Below are positions 53,664 to 61,184 of a DNA stretch of 64,000 nt, piece by piece. The notes under the pieces are model-generated. The model did not search any database, had not been told where the DNA came from, and saw nothing but the letters and a program-made list of their open reading frames with translations. Position 1 is the first letter of the stretch, and the number at the start of each line of letters is the position of its first letter. This DNA comes from Desulfobacterales bacterium (lineage in GTDB: Bacteria > Desulfobacterota > UBA8473). The position numbers were made by a program, and so were the translations under genes. The stretch spans positions 62,001 through 126,000 of the forward strand of contig JACQWO010000015.1 in assembly GCA_016209225.1 (NCBI GenBank). Direction: 5' to 3'.

Positions 53664-53804
53664 CTAGGGGTTCAACCGGCACTGGTGGGGAAAGAAGGTT
53701 CGGTGCGCGAGCTGGTTCCCATTGCCAACGAACACGGCTTTTTCTGGGGCGGGCACTACGCTAAGCGGCCGGACGGCATGCACTTCGAAGTCGCAGTGCT
53801 TTAG
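53664..53804 (+). pseudogene. C-terminal remnant of M15 peptidase
   Basis: The frame ending at TAG 53802-53804 reads VPIANEHGFFWGGHYAKRPD then GMHFEVAVL. The GGH...DGMHFE pattern is the zinc-ligand region of L-alanyl-D-glutamate or D-Ala-D-Ala peptidases (M15). Only the last 45 residues are present; no start codon or N-terminal half remains. The fragment is clearly more GC-rich than its surroundings, pointing to transfer from another genome. An AGGGGTTCAA half of the palindrome seen at 54181 lies at its 5' edge. Confidence 0.6.
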
Positions 53805-53836
53805 GTGTCCTTCCCTTGATTCGGGCAGGAGAGGTT

Positions 53837-54547
53837 ATGCACGTGGACAAGGGAATGGGGTTTGGGATGGGGAGAGACAGAGAAAAAGGAATGAAAGAAG
53901 AAAAGGTATTCTTCGACTGCGGAGATATAAAGCTAGAGGGCATCCTCACATTGACAAAAACCCATAGTCCCGCCCCTGCGGTGGTGGTATGCCACCCTCA
54001 TCCCGAGTACGGGGGAAATATGCACAATAACGTCGTTACAGGCATAACACATACCCTCTCCAAACAAGGTTTTATTACACTAAGGTTTAATTTTAGGGGG
54101 GTTGGCGATAGTGAGGGGACCTATGGCGGGGGTGTAGAGGAAATAAAGGATGTAAAAGGGGCAATTGATTTTCTTTCTGAAGGGGTTCAAAATTTTGAAC
54201 CCCTATCGGAGACCAACAGTATCTTCCTCGTGGGGTATTCCTTCGGGGCAATGGTTGGTCTACAGGTTGCCGCTAAGGATGACAGAATCACGGGTTGGGT
54301 TGGAATATCCCCTCCTGTTGCCATGTATGACTTTAGTTTCCTTAAAGGGTCTTCTAAGCCTAAACTGCTCCTTCTTGGAGATTCGGATTTTGTATGTCCC
54401 AGGGAAGACATGGAAAAACTCTTTGATTCTTTACAAGAGCCAAAATCTATGAGTGTTATCCCTGGCGCTGACCACTTCTTCTGGGGGAAGGAAGATGCCG
54501 TTGCGGAGCATGTCTCGAATTTCTTTAGTACATCTTTTCTCAAATAA
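53837..54547 (+). CDS. Alpha/beta hydrolase with palindromic insertion
   Basis: About 236 residues of the small dienelactone-hydrolase-like group: VVCHPHPEYGGNMHNN near 52, NFRGVGDSEG near 87, nucleophile in GYSFGAMVG near 133, Asp in LGDSDFVCP near 177 and His in GADHFFWG near 210. A 24-bp perfect palindrome at 54181-54204 encodes GVQNFEPL in a surface loop before the nucleophile strand. The start is uncertain: ATG 53837 has AGGAG upstream, ATG 53891 would fit homologue length better. Substrate unknown. Confidence 0.82.
   Translation: MHVDKGMGFGMGRDREKGMKEEKVFFDCGDIKLEGILTLTKTHSPAPAVVVCHPHPEYGGNMHNNVVTGITHTLSKQGFITLRFNFRGVGDSEGTYGGGVEEIKDVKGAIDFLSEGVQNFEPLSETNSIFLVGYSFGAMVGLQVAAKDDRITGWVGISPPVAMYDFSFLKGSSKPKLLLLGDSDFVCPREDMEKLFDSLQEPKSMSVIPGADHFFWGKEDAVAEHVSNFFSTSFLK
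54181..54204. repeat. REP palindrome inside alpha/beta hydrolase gene
   Basis: AGGGGTTCAAAA followed immediately by its reverse complement, a 24-bp perfect palindrome. It is read as GGG GTT CAA AAT TTT GAA CCC CT (GVQNFEPL). The same 24 bases occur within 57536-57563 inside the REP transposase gene in the same reading frame. Confidence 0.9.
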
Positions 54548-54630
54548 TAGTTACAATAATGTCATTTCGAGTAAAACGAGAAATCATTTTTATCACAGTG
54601 AATAAGTTTTCAATAAGAAAGGATAAGTAA

Positions 54631-54837
54631 ATGAAAGAGTTTAGTGTTGTTATTGAAAAAGATGAGGATGGTTGTTTCGTGGCTTCGGTACCAACTCTTC
54701 GAGGGTGCCATACTCAAGCAAAATCGCTTGATATCTTGATGAAGAGGATTAAAGAAGCTATTGAACTCTGCCTTGAAGTAGAGAAGCCAACATCGAATGA
54801 GTTTATTGGCGTCCAAAAAGTAGCGGTAAACGTATGA
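54631..54837 (+). CDS. hicB: HicB-like antitoxin
   Basis: 68 residues typical of short HicB proteins: FSVVIEKDEDGCFVASVPTL near 4-23, GCHTQAKSLDILMKRIKEAI near 25-44. The RNase-H-like fold is complete and no DNA-binding tail is present. It is the upstream gene of an antitoxin-first HicBA pair; its stop overlaps the toxin ATG by four bases. Confidence 0.85.
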   Translation: MKEFSVVIEKDEDGCFVASVPTLRGCHTQAKSLDILMKRIKEAIELCLEVEKPTSNEFIGVQKVAVNV

Positions 54838-55058
54838 GCACGTTTCCATCTATTACAGGTAGCCGGCTCATTAGCGCATTAAGAAAAATGGGTTTTGAAG
54901 TTTTACGAACCAAAGGAAGTCATCACTTCCTACAACATCCTGATGGTCGGTGTACAGTGGTCCCTGTCCATCGTCGAGAAACCATAGGGCAAGGGCTTCT
55001 TGCCCAAATTTTAAGAGATTGTGATATTACACGGGAAGAATTACAAAAAATGCTTTGA
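54834..55058 (+). CDS. hicA: HicA-like toxin
   Basis: 74 residues: ITGSRLISALRKMGFEVLRTKGSHHFLQHPDGR near the N-terminus carries the GSHH segment with the catalytic His, and VPVHRRETIGQGLLAQILRD is the conserved second half (here given as VPVHRRETIG and LLAQILRD). This second HicA keeps the catalytic His that the copy at 53201 lacks. It overlaps the antitoxin stop by four bases. Confidence 0.87.
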   Translation: MSTFPSITGSRLISALRKMGFEVLRTKGSHHFLQHPDGRCTVVPVHRRETIGQGLLAQILRDCDITREELQKML

Positions 55059-55153
55059 GCGAACAACGGCATAGAACTGATTCCAAAAGCCTTGCGTTTT
55101 TTGGTTCAGGTGATGGTTGGATGTTGGAATGATAAAAAAATGGAGATTTCGCC

Positions 55154-56065
55154 ATGTCTTTAGTTATACCCACCGCGAGTTCTACTTATGGAGATTCAAG
55201 CAAGACTGAAGGTCATGCCCTAAGCCGCAAGTACGTTCTTGCACAGTTCCGTTCGGCCGCAGATCTCGAATGGGTGCATCGCCTCCGAGCGATACTCGTC
55301 AAGGAGGAACTAAAATACATAGATTTTCGAGAAGCACGCCCTAAACTCAAAACTCAAAAAGAACTCTGGGGGCGAACTGAGTTAGGTGTAGGTCAGGCAA
55401 CAATTGTTGTTATTGATCCAGATCCCCTTGAGATCGAAATTCGACAGTACATCAAATCCGAAAAACTGACGCCACAGGACGGCGCCACAGATAAAGTTAT
55501 CATTGAGACCTGTGCGACCGCTATCATTTCCAGAACGCCTGTTGCATATCTTCCCAATGAGCTTTTCCATGCGGTTCCTTGGGGAATTTACACTCCTATT
55601 GCATCTCTTGAGGATTTCGCTCCAGAGGCTATAAAAGCTGAAATTGGAGGTGGTTTAAAGCATGCGATGATTTTTGCAGCACGAGCGCATGCTATGTTCG
55701 ATTTGCAAAACATTGATTCTACAACTTCAACAACCTGGGATGTTTTCCGCTCACCACTTGCAAGGGTTCTATTGGCTGAACTTCTTGCTACAGAACGAAA
55801 TTTTGACAAAGAAAATCCAAAAACAATTAAAGTGCTTAATCGTATGGCTGATGAGATCGCTGTTTCGCTTGGAGAACAGCTTCCTCTCGCTGGAAAGATA
55901 ACTGACCAGCCGCTTGTGAAAGAGGTGGACTCTAGAGCTATTGATGAGATTCAAGCCGCTGACATAGCTGCTGGCTGGGCTCGTGAGATTTTGGAAACAA
56001 ACGATCCTAAAACATTGGCATATAGATTCGAACGTGTTTGGATCAATGGTCAAAGGATTAAGTAG
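55154..56065 (+). CDS. Unknown protein, possibly DUF3800-like end
   Basis: 303 residues, soluble, no signal peptide. I do not recognise the family. Visible features are GVGQATIVVIDPDPLEIE near 77-94, Ala-rich helices around 170-190, and IDEIQAADIAAGWAREIL near 260-277, which resembles the terminal QxADLxA helix of DUF3800 RNase-H-like proteins; the rest does not obviously match. It stands alone with about 96 bases upstream and a possible attC-like hairpin downstream. It could be a cassette or defence-associated gene. Confidence 0.65.
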   Translation: MSLVIPTASSTYGDSSKTEGHALSRKYVLAQFRSAADLEWVHRLRAILVKEELKYIDFREARPKLKTQKELWGRTELGVGQATIVVIDPDPLEIEIRQYIKSEKLTPQDGATDKVIIETCATAIISRTPVAYLPNELFHAVPWGIYTPIASLEDFAPEAIKAEIGGGLKHAMIFAARAHAMFDLQNIDSTTSTTWDVFRSPLARVLLAELLATERNFDKENPKTIKVLNRMADEIAVSLGEQLPLAGKITDQPLVKEVDSRAIDEIQAADIAAGWAREILETNDPKTLAYRFERVWINGQRIK

Positions 56066-56073
56066 GGTTATCG

Positions 56074-56133
56074 GCCCAACATTTTACTTCACCAGACTCC
56101 CGGAATCTAGTGCTGGTAACCAATTCGTTATAT
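56074..56133 (+). other. attC-like hairpin (speculative)
   Basis: GCCCAAC (56074-56080) fits the RYYYAAC core of integron attC sites; ACCAG/CTGGT (56091-56095 with 56113-56117) form an inner stem, and GTTATAT (56127-56133) is close to but not exactly GTTRRRY. It lies between two orphan genes in the same orientation. Confidence 0.2.
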
Positions 56134-56143
56134 GGTATAGATA

Positions 56144-56722
56144 ATGAACCCAAAAGAAATAATAGAAACAATAAAGGCAGACATTAACTCGGCAAAAGAA
56201 CAAGGTGCTTCTGCTATAGAGACCGAGAGGCTTATTAAATATCTAGATGCTTTATCAAATCAAGTAAATGAAGCAGGGAAAAACCTTGACAGAAATGCTG
56301 AATTAGAACGTATACGTGCACACTATGCTAATCAGCTAGCACATTATAACTGGCTCAAGGAACAAGATATTGAGCTTTTCAAATCAGTAATCACCAGTGG
56401 TCAAAATACGCTTAGGGCGAGCATGCTGCTTCATGGTGGAGCCGCAGTAGCCTTACTGGCATTTATTGGCCATCTTGTTGTTAATCCAAACACTAAAACA
56501 TTGGTAAGCCAATTCGCTCCTATTATGACTTGTTTTTTAATAGGTGTTCTTACTGTTGTCGTATGTCACGGGATTACATATTTGACTCAATATTGTTATC
56601 ATCATCAGCGAAATATTTTGGGCCATGTTCTAAATATTTCATCATCAGTGTTATCCGTATTTGGATACGGTCTTTTCGGTTATGCCTGTTATTTAAGTTA
56701 TCAGGTGTTAAAGGCCATATAA
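56144..56722 (+). CDS. Unknown membrane protein with coiled-coil N-terminus
   Basis: 192 residues. Residues 1-75 are charged and helical (heptad-like, rich in Glu/Lys/Asn). Three hydrophobic segments follow, near 88-106, 122-142 and 160-182. The family is not recognised. Small proteins of this kind are frequent in mobile or integron-borne gene sets. It lacks an obvious own promoter and follows the unknown gene at 55154 by 78 bases. Confidence 0.62.
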   Translation: MNPKEIIETIKADINSAKEQGASAIETERLIKYLDALSNQVNEAGKNLDRNAELERIRAHYANQLAHYNWLKEQDIELFKSVITSGQNTLRASMLLHGGAAVALLAFIGHLVVNPNTKTLVSQFAPIMTCFLIGVLTVVVCHGITYLTQYCYHHQRNILGHVLNISSSVLSVFGYGLFGYACYLSYQVLKAI

Positions 56723-56863
56723 CATCGGGCTGGACAAGAATGCGTGAAAAAAGCCCGCGCACCTGTCAGCCCGGGCATTCCCCCATATAAAACAACAAAA
56801 TAAGATTCTTTTATGACCATAAATAATGATTCGATAGAAAAAATGAATTAGAAGAAATAGAAT

Positions 56864-56968
56864 ATGAACCAATTCCCACAAAACCCATATCAGATTCTTG
56901 ATCCGAATATTCGATGGGCGCCTTCGCAGGTAAATGATGTGTTAATAGTATGGAAAAAGAAATTTTAA
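56864..56968 (+). pseudogene. Short fragment, possibly type III restriction subunit start
   Basis: A 34-codon frame, MNQFPQNPYQILDPNIRWAP then SQVNDVLIVWKKKF. NPYxxLDPxIRW resembles the opening of type III restriction-helicase subunits, but this is from memory and only the first 20 residues fit. It overlaps the next gene's start by 19 bases in another frame. It is probably a remnant. Confidence 0.3.
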
Positions 56969-57195
56969 AACAAGAGACATTATCAGAGGTATTCAAAGCA
57001 ACACCACATCTGTTAAAATTTCCTGCTACCAAGATGTGGATAGACTATGACAAGGAAGCTGACGTGCTTTATATCGGTTTTGATCGCCCTCAGAACGCAA
57101 CGGATTCTGAGATGGACAAAGACGGTATTCTGCATAGATATCGGGGTGAAAAACTTGTTGGAATAACCATACTCGAAGCATCAAAAAGACATTGA
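56950..57195 (+). CDS. DUF2283 protein
   Basis: 81 residues. An N-terminal helix (MEKEILKQETLSEVFKATPH) is followed by the DUF2283 core YDKEADVLYIGFDRPQNAT near 35 and KLVGITILEASKR near 67. DUF2283 proteins are often the antitoxin-like partner of DUF4258 or similar small proteins; no partner lies next to this copy. It is diverged from the DUF2283 protein at 29003. Confidence 0.75.
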   Translation: MEKEILKQETLSEVFKATPHLLKFPATKMWIDYDKEADVLYIGFDRPQNATDSEMDKDGILHRYRGEKLVGITILEASKRH

Positions 57196-57247
57196 AAAGA
57201 AATGGTTTGAAAACATTTAACAATGCCATAAAATTATTTCTGCTCAG

Positions 57248-57805
57248 ATGAAATATAATCCTGAAAAACACCACCGCCGTTCCATCCGTTTAAAGGGATA
57301 TGATTATTCACAACAAGGCGGATATTATATGACCATTGTTACGCAAAACCGGGAATGTTTATTTGGGAATGTGGCGGATGGGAAAATGGTGTTGAATGAT
57401 GCGGGATGGGTTGCACAAACATGTTGGTTGGAAATTCCAAATCATTTTCCAAACGTTCATTTGGATGCATTTATTATTATGCCAAACCATATCCATGGGA
57501 TAATTTTTATAATTGATAATGAAATGGGAAAATCTGTAGGGGTTCAAAATTTTGAACCCCTACAACGTTCCAATCAAAATAAATATCAACAAATTATATC
57601 CCATTCAATAGGTTCGATTATCCGGGGATTTAAAATTGGTGTCACCAAATGGTTTCGCCACAACACCGATATTTATACCGTTTGGCAACGCAATTATTGG
57701 GAACACGTCATTCGGGATGAAAATGAATTAAACCACATTCGGGAATATATTATAAACAACCCATTAAAATGGGAATCGGACGATGAAAACCCAAATCGAT
57801 GGTAA
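57248..57805 (+). CDS. REP-associated tyrosine transposase (RAYT, IS200/Y1 fold)
   Basis: 185 residues. It opens with HHRRSIRLKGYDYSQQG, then YYMTIVTQNRECLFG near 27; the HUH metal motif is PNHIHGII near 78-85. The catalytic Tyr is in NYWEHVIRDENELNHIREYI near 150-169. RAYTs act on REP hairpins through a single-stranded mechanism. Here REP-like hairpins lie just downstream, and a 28-bp palindrome encoding VGVQNFEPLQ is inserted in the gene around residue 97-106. No partner ORF is present. Confidence 0.9.
   Translation: MKYNPEKHHRRSIRLKGYDYSQQGGYYMTIVTQNRECLFGNVADGKMVLNDAGWVAQTCWLEIPNHFPNVHLDAFIIMPNHIHGIIFIIDNEMGKSVGVQNFEPLQRSNQNKYQQIISHSIGSIIRGFKIGVTKWFRHNTDIYTVWQRNYWEHVIRDENELNHIREYIINNPLKWESDDENPNRW
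57536..57563. repeat. REP palindrome inside the RAYT gene
   Basis: GTAGGGGTTCAAAA followed directly by its reverse complement, a perfect 28-bp palindrome within the transposase coding sequence. Its central 24 bp are identical to 54181-54204 and are translated in the same frame (GVQNFEPL). The GTAGGGG and CCCCTAC ends match the ends of the REP hairpins at 57808. Confidence 0.9.
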
Positions 57806-57807
57806 CG

Positions 57808-57902
57808 GTAGGGGCAGACCTGCGTGTCTGCCCTATAAATAAATCGGGCGAACATCATTTGGGCGAACACCATTCGGGCAAACACACAGGTTAGCCCCTA
57901 CG
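57808..57902. repeat. REP cluster flanking the RAYT gene
   Basis: First hairpin GTAGG-GGCAGAC-CTGCGT-GTCTGCC-C (57808-57832). Then CGGGCGAACATCATT and near-copies at about 15-base spacing, and finally a reverse-oriented half GGGCAAACACACAGGTTAGC ending CCCTAC. This is the REP/inverse-REP arrangement (BIME-like) expected beside a RAYT. Confidence 0.8.
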
Positions 57903-57954
57903 GAAATGACCATTTGGAGGATTAATAAAAACGGTTAAGAATAACAGTGAGATT

Positions 57955-59004
57955 ATGATCCCTCATTCAAAACCAACCCTTGATCAGAGAGATTACAATG
58001 CTGTCCTTAGGGTATTGCAATCAGGACAGATATCTCAAGGGGAGTATGTGAAGAGGTTTGAAGCCAACCTCTATGAATTTATCGGGGTTAAGGGAGGGGT
58101 GGCGACAAACTCAGGGACTTCTGCCCTACACTTGGCATTGTTGGCTTTAGAGGTAGGCAAAGGAGATGAAATAATCCTTCCAAGCTATGTTTGTACCGCC
58201 TTGTTGAATGCGATAAACTATGTAGAGGCAACCCCAATCCTTGTAGGCATTGAACCAGACAGCTTCAACCTCGATGCAAAAAGGGTAAAAGAATCTCTTA
58301 CTGAAAAAACAAAGGCAATTATTGTCCCTCATCTTTTTGGCCTGCCTGCTGACATGGAGGAACTACTGTCCTTTGGAATCCCGTTGATAGAAGACTGCGC
58401 TCAAGCCCTTGGCGCCACATATAAGGGAAAGCAGGCAGGCAGTTTCGGCACGCTCTCGATATTCTCCTTTTATGCTACTAAGGTGATAGCCTCGGGAGAA
58501 GGCGGGATGGTTCTTTCAGATTCTCCCCATCTGCTGGAAAGGGTGAGAGACCTACGAGATTACGATAACAGAGACGACTACAAAATCCGCTTTAACTATA
58601 AGATGACCGACCTTCAGGCTGCTCTGGGCATCAGTCAGATGGAGAGACTACCATCTTTTTTAGAAAGAAGGAGATACATCGCAAAGAGATACTCCACGGA
58701 GCTGGCAAATACACCTGCCCTTTTGCCCACGGGATACCCTGGCAAAGAGCATATCTTTTACCGTTATGTTATACGGGTTGAAGGAGACCTGGAAAGACTT
58801 TTAGAACAAATTAAAGAAGAAGGCATTTGTTGTGATCGCCCTGTGTACCGTCCATTACACCATTATCTAGGGCTATCCGATTTTCCTGAGACAGATAGGA
58901 TGTGGGGCAGCGCCTTATCCATCCCTATTTATCCCTCTCTAACCTCTGATGAAGTGACGGAGGTTATTAGAGGTGTAAAAGGGGTGTTAGAAGGAGGGGG
59001 ATAG
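57955..59004 (+). CDS. DegT/DnrJ/EryC1/StrS aminotransferase
   Basis: 349 residues of the sugar aminotransferase family: GGVATNSGTSALHLAL near 44, VPHLFGLPADM near 123, EDCAQALGA near 145, and SFYATKVIASGEGGM near 172 with the PLP Lys. It transfers an amino group to a nucleotide 4- or 3-keto sugar for cell-surface polysaccharides. The next gene starts two bases after the stop and encodes a polyprenyl-phosphate sugar transferase, supporting a cell-envelope role. It sits just after the RAYT/REP cluster. Confidence 0.9.
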   Translation: MIPHSKPTLDQRDYNAVLRVLQSGQISQGEYVKRFEANLYEFIGVKGGVATNSGTSALHLALLALEVGKGDEIILPSYVCTALLNAINYVEATPILVGIEPDSFNLDAKRVKESLTEKTKAIIVPHLFGLPADMEELLSFGIPLIEDCAQALGATYKGKQAGSFGTLSIFSFYATKVIASGEGGMVLSDSPHLLERVRDLRDYDNRDDYKIRFNYKMTDLQAALGISQMERLPSFLERRRYIAKRYSTELANTPALLPTGYPGKEHIFYRYVIRVEGDLERLLEQIKEEGICCDRPVYRPLHHYLGLSDFPETDRMWGSALSIPIYPSLTSDEVTEVIRGVKGVLEGGG

Positions 59005-59006
59005 AT

Positions 59007-60158
59007 TTGAAAAATTCTAAGATAATTTTCTTCGGGGGAAAGGTCTTATATTTTCTGGTCCTCGCAGTTTTTATATTCTTATTGGTGCCATTTACGAGGA
59101 ACTCTTTTTTCGGACAGGGTCATAGATGGTTCCTTATGCTTCTTCTCTCCTTTTCCATCTCCTTTACTGTAACCCCCTGGCTAAGATACCTTGCAAAAAA
59201 AGTAAATATCTTAGACTATCCGGACAACAGAAAAGTTCACCATCAGGCTACACCCCTCTTGGGAGGCATTGCTATTTATATTGCCTTTGTCAGCTCTATT
59301 TTTATTAACAATATCTATACAAAACCATTGCTCGGCATTTTAATAGGTGGAACCATAGTATTCTTAATTAGTGCGATAGACGACATAATAGAAATCCCGG
59401 CAGGGCCAAAGCTTCTGGCTCAATTTCTGGCCACATCCATCATTATTGGCTCAGGAATAGTATTGGACCTGTTCCCCAAAACACCACTGGGGGATGCAGG
59501 AAATGTATTCTTAACGCTTTTATGGGTAATTGGAATTACCAATTCCTTTAACTTCTTCGATGGAATGGATGGCTTAGCTTCGGGCCTGGGTATAATTACA
59601 GCCTTCTTCATCGGGATTATTTCCTTTCAAACAGATCAGCCTTTCCTGGGCTGGATAGCCATTTCCGTAATGGGCAGTTGCATTGGATTCTTCCCTTATA
59701 ACTTCAGACTGAATAAGCCTGCTACTATATTCATGGGTGATTCCGGGAGTAACTTCCTGGGGTTTACACTGGCATCTCTTGCCATATTCGGTGAGTGGGC
59801 AGATAATAACCCCATAGTTTCAATGGCTACCCCTCTGCTTATCTTTTGGGTCTTTGTCTTTGATATGACACATATAACTTTAACAAGGATTGTTTCGGGA
59901 AAGGTTACCAATTTTAAGGAGTGGATCAACTATGTAGGGAAGGACCACCTACACCACCGTTTGGAGTTCTTATTAAAGAGCAAAAAACAAAGCGTCCTAT
60001 TCATCTTCTTTCTCTGTGCATGTATGGGTATAAGCGCCATTGTACTACGCTATGCCCGAACCGTTGATGCAGTCCTTCTGGTAATCCAGGCAGTAATAAT
60101 CGTCATCCTTGTGACTATCCTGGAAGCCAGAGCAAAAAAACAGGCAAACAAAGACTAG
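59007..60158 (+). CDS. WecA/MraY-like polyprenyl-phosphate glycosyl-1-P transferase
   Basis: 383 residues with about ten membrane segments. Family motifs are HHQATPLLGG near 81, SAIDDIIEIPAGPK near 118, NSFNFFDGMDGLASG near 181 and GDSGSNFLGF near 246, ending with the HLHHRLEF His loop near 312. It links a sugar-1-phosphate (probably HexNAc) to undecaprenyl phosphate in the inner membrane. No peptidoglycan cluster is around, so WecA-type surface polysaccharide initiation is more likely than MraY. Confidence 0.88.
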   Translation: MKNSKIIFFGGKVLYFLVLAVFIFLLVPFTRNSFFGQGHRWFLMLLLSFSISFTVTPWLRYLAKKVNILDYPDNRKVHHQATPLLGGIAIYIAFVSSIFINNIYTKPLLGILIGGTIVFLISAIDDIIEIPAGPKLLAQFLATSIIIGSGIVLDLFPKTPLGDAGNVFLTLLWVIGITNSFNFFDGMDGLASGLGIITAFFIGIISFQTDQPFLGWIAISVMGSCIGFFPYNFRLNKPATIFMGDSGSNFLGFTLASLAIFGEWADNNPIVSMATPLLIFWVFVFDMTHITLTRIVSGKVTNFKEWINYVGKDHLHHRLEFLLKSKKQSVLFIFFLCACMGISAIVLRYARTVDAVLLVIQAVIIVILVTILEARAKKQANKD

Positions 60159-60178
60159 AAAACACTGGGTTAAATAAG

Positions 60179-61072
60179 ATGACCATGGTGAAACTGCTCG
60201 ATGAATTCCTGAACTACCTTGTAGTTGAGAGAGGATTATCTAAAAACACCCTGGAATCATACAGCAGAGACTTAAACAAATACCTTGATTATCTGGAAAA
60301 AAACAAGATCGCAGAGATTAAAGAGACCTCCGGCTCTCATATAATGGCTTTCATTTATACACTAAAGCAAAAGGGGCTGGCAACCAAGACCACTGCAAGA
60401 AACCTGGTGGCTATCAAGATGTTTTATAAGTTCCTGGTTAACGAGAATTATCTTGAGAAAAACCCTGCTATAAGAATTGACTCTCCAAAGACATGGGTCA
60501 AATTGCCAAATACCCTGGCACTAAACGAAGTGGAGATGTTGCTTGATCAACCCGATACGAAAAGCCCTTTAGGCATGAGGGATTCTGCTATGCTAGAACT
60601 GCTGTATGCCACCGGATTAAGGGTTTCTGAGCTCGTTTCTCTGTCCCTAAATAGTATTAACCTTGAGGTCGGTTATATTATTGCCTTTGGAAAGGGCAAT
60701 AAGGAAAGAATCGTTCCCATAGGAAATCAGGCAACAGAAAAGGTGAGGGAGTATCTGGTATCCGCCAGAAAAAAACTACTTAAAAGCTCAAGCAGTCCTT
60801 CTCTTTTTGTAAATCGTTCAGGGAATTCTCTATCCCGTCAGGGTTTTTGGAAGATTATCAAAAAGTATACCTTTAAGGCGGGAATAAAGAAGAATATAAC
60901 ACCTCACACCTTAAGGCATTCTTTTGCCACTCATCTCCTGGAAAGGGGAGCAGACCTGCGTTCAGTGCAGACTATGCTGGGTCATGTTGATATCTCTACC
61001 ACCCAGATATATACCCATGTGACAAGAGAAAGATTGAAGAAGCTCCATAATCAATTACATCCCAGGGCCTAG
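60179..61072 (+). CDS. xerD: Tyrosine site-specific recombinase, XerD-like
   Basis: 297 residues, the normal length for XerC/XerD. A SAM-like N-terminal domain (LLDEFLNYLVVERGLSKNTL near 6) precedes the catalytic domain. Visible catalytic residues are Arg in ATGLRVSELV near 147, the His-Arg pair in THTLRHSFATHLL near 240 and the Tyr in TTQIYTHVTR near 279. With its partner it would resolve chromosome dimers at dif; no dif site was found in the window. XerC versus XerD cannot be settled by eye. Confidence 0.87.
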   Translation: MTMVKLLDEFLNYLVVERGLSKNTLESYSRDLNKYLDYLEKNKIAEIKETSGSHIMAFIYTLKQKGLATKTTARNLVAIKMFYKFLVNENYLEKNPAIRIDSPKTWVKLPNTLALNEVEMLLDQPDTKSPLGMRDSAMLELLYATGLRVSELVSLSLNSINLEVGYIIAFGKGNKERIVPIGNQATEKVREYLVSARKKLLKSSSSPSLFVNRSGNSLSRQGFWKIIKKYTFKAGIKKNITPHTLRHSFATHLLERGADLRSVQTMLGHVDISTTQIYTHVTRERLKKLHNQLHPRA

Positions 61073-61111
61073 GCCTGTCAGTGGTCCGTATCAGGAGACC
61101 GACACCGATCA

Positions 61112-61139
61112 GTACGGGCGAGGTTATTCTCGCCCCTAC
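61112..61139. repeat. REP-like hairpin after xerD
   Basis: GTACGGGCGAG-GTTATT-CTCGCCCCTAC: a 7-bp GGGCGAG/CTCGCCC stem with GTA...TAC ends, of the same type as the hairpins at 57808 and 47895. It lies between the recombinase and the tRNA nucleotidyltransferase genes. Confidence 0.65.
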
Positions 61140-61184
61140 GTAACACCGACACTGAATTTTTACGCCTTGCGGTGAGCTATTACG

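Noticed and set aside
53655..53804. HicB readthrough into the M15 fragment
   Set aside because: They share a frame, but the HicB protein is complete and base composition changes at the junction, so the shared frame is chance.
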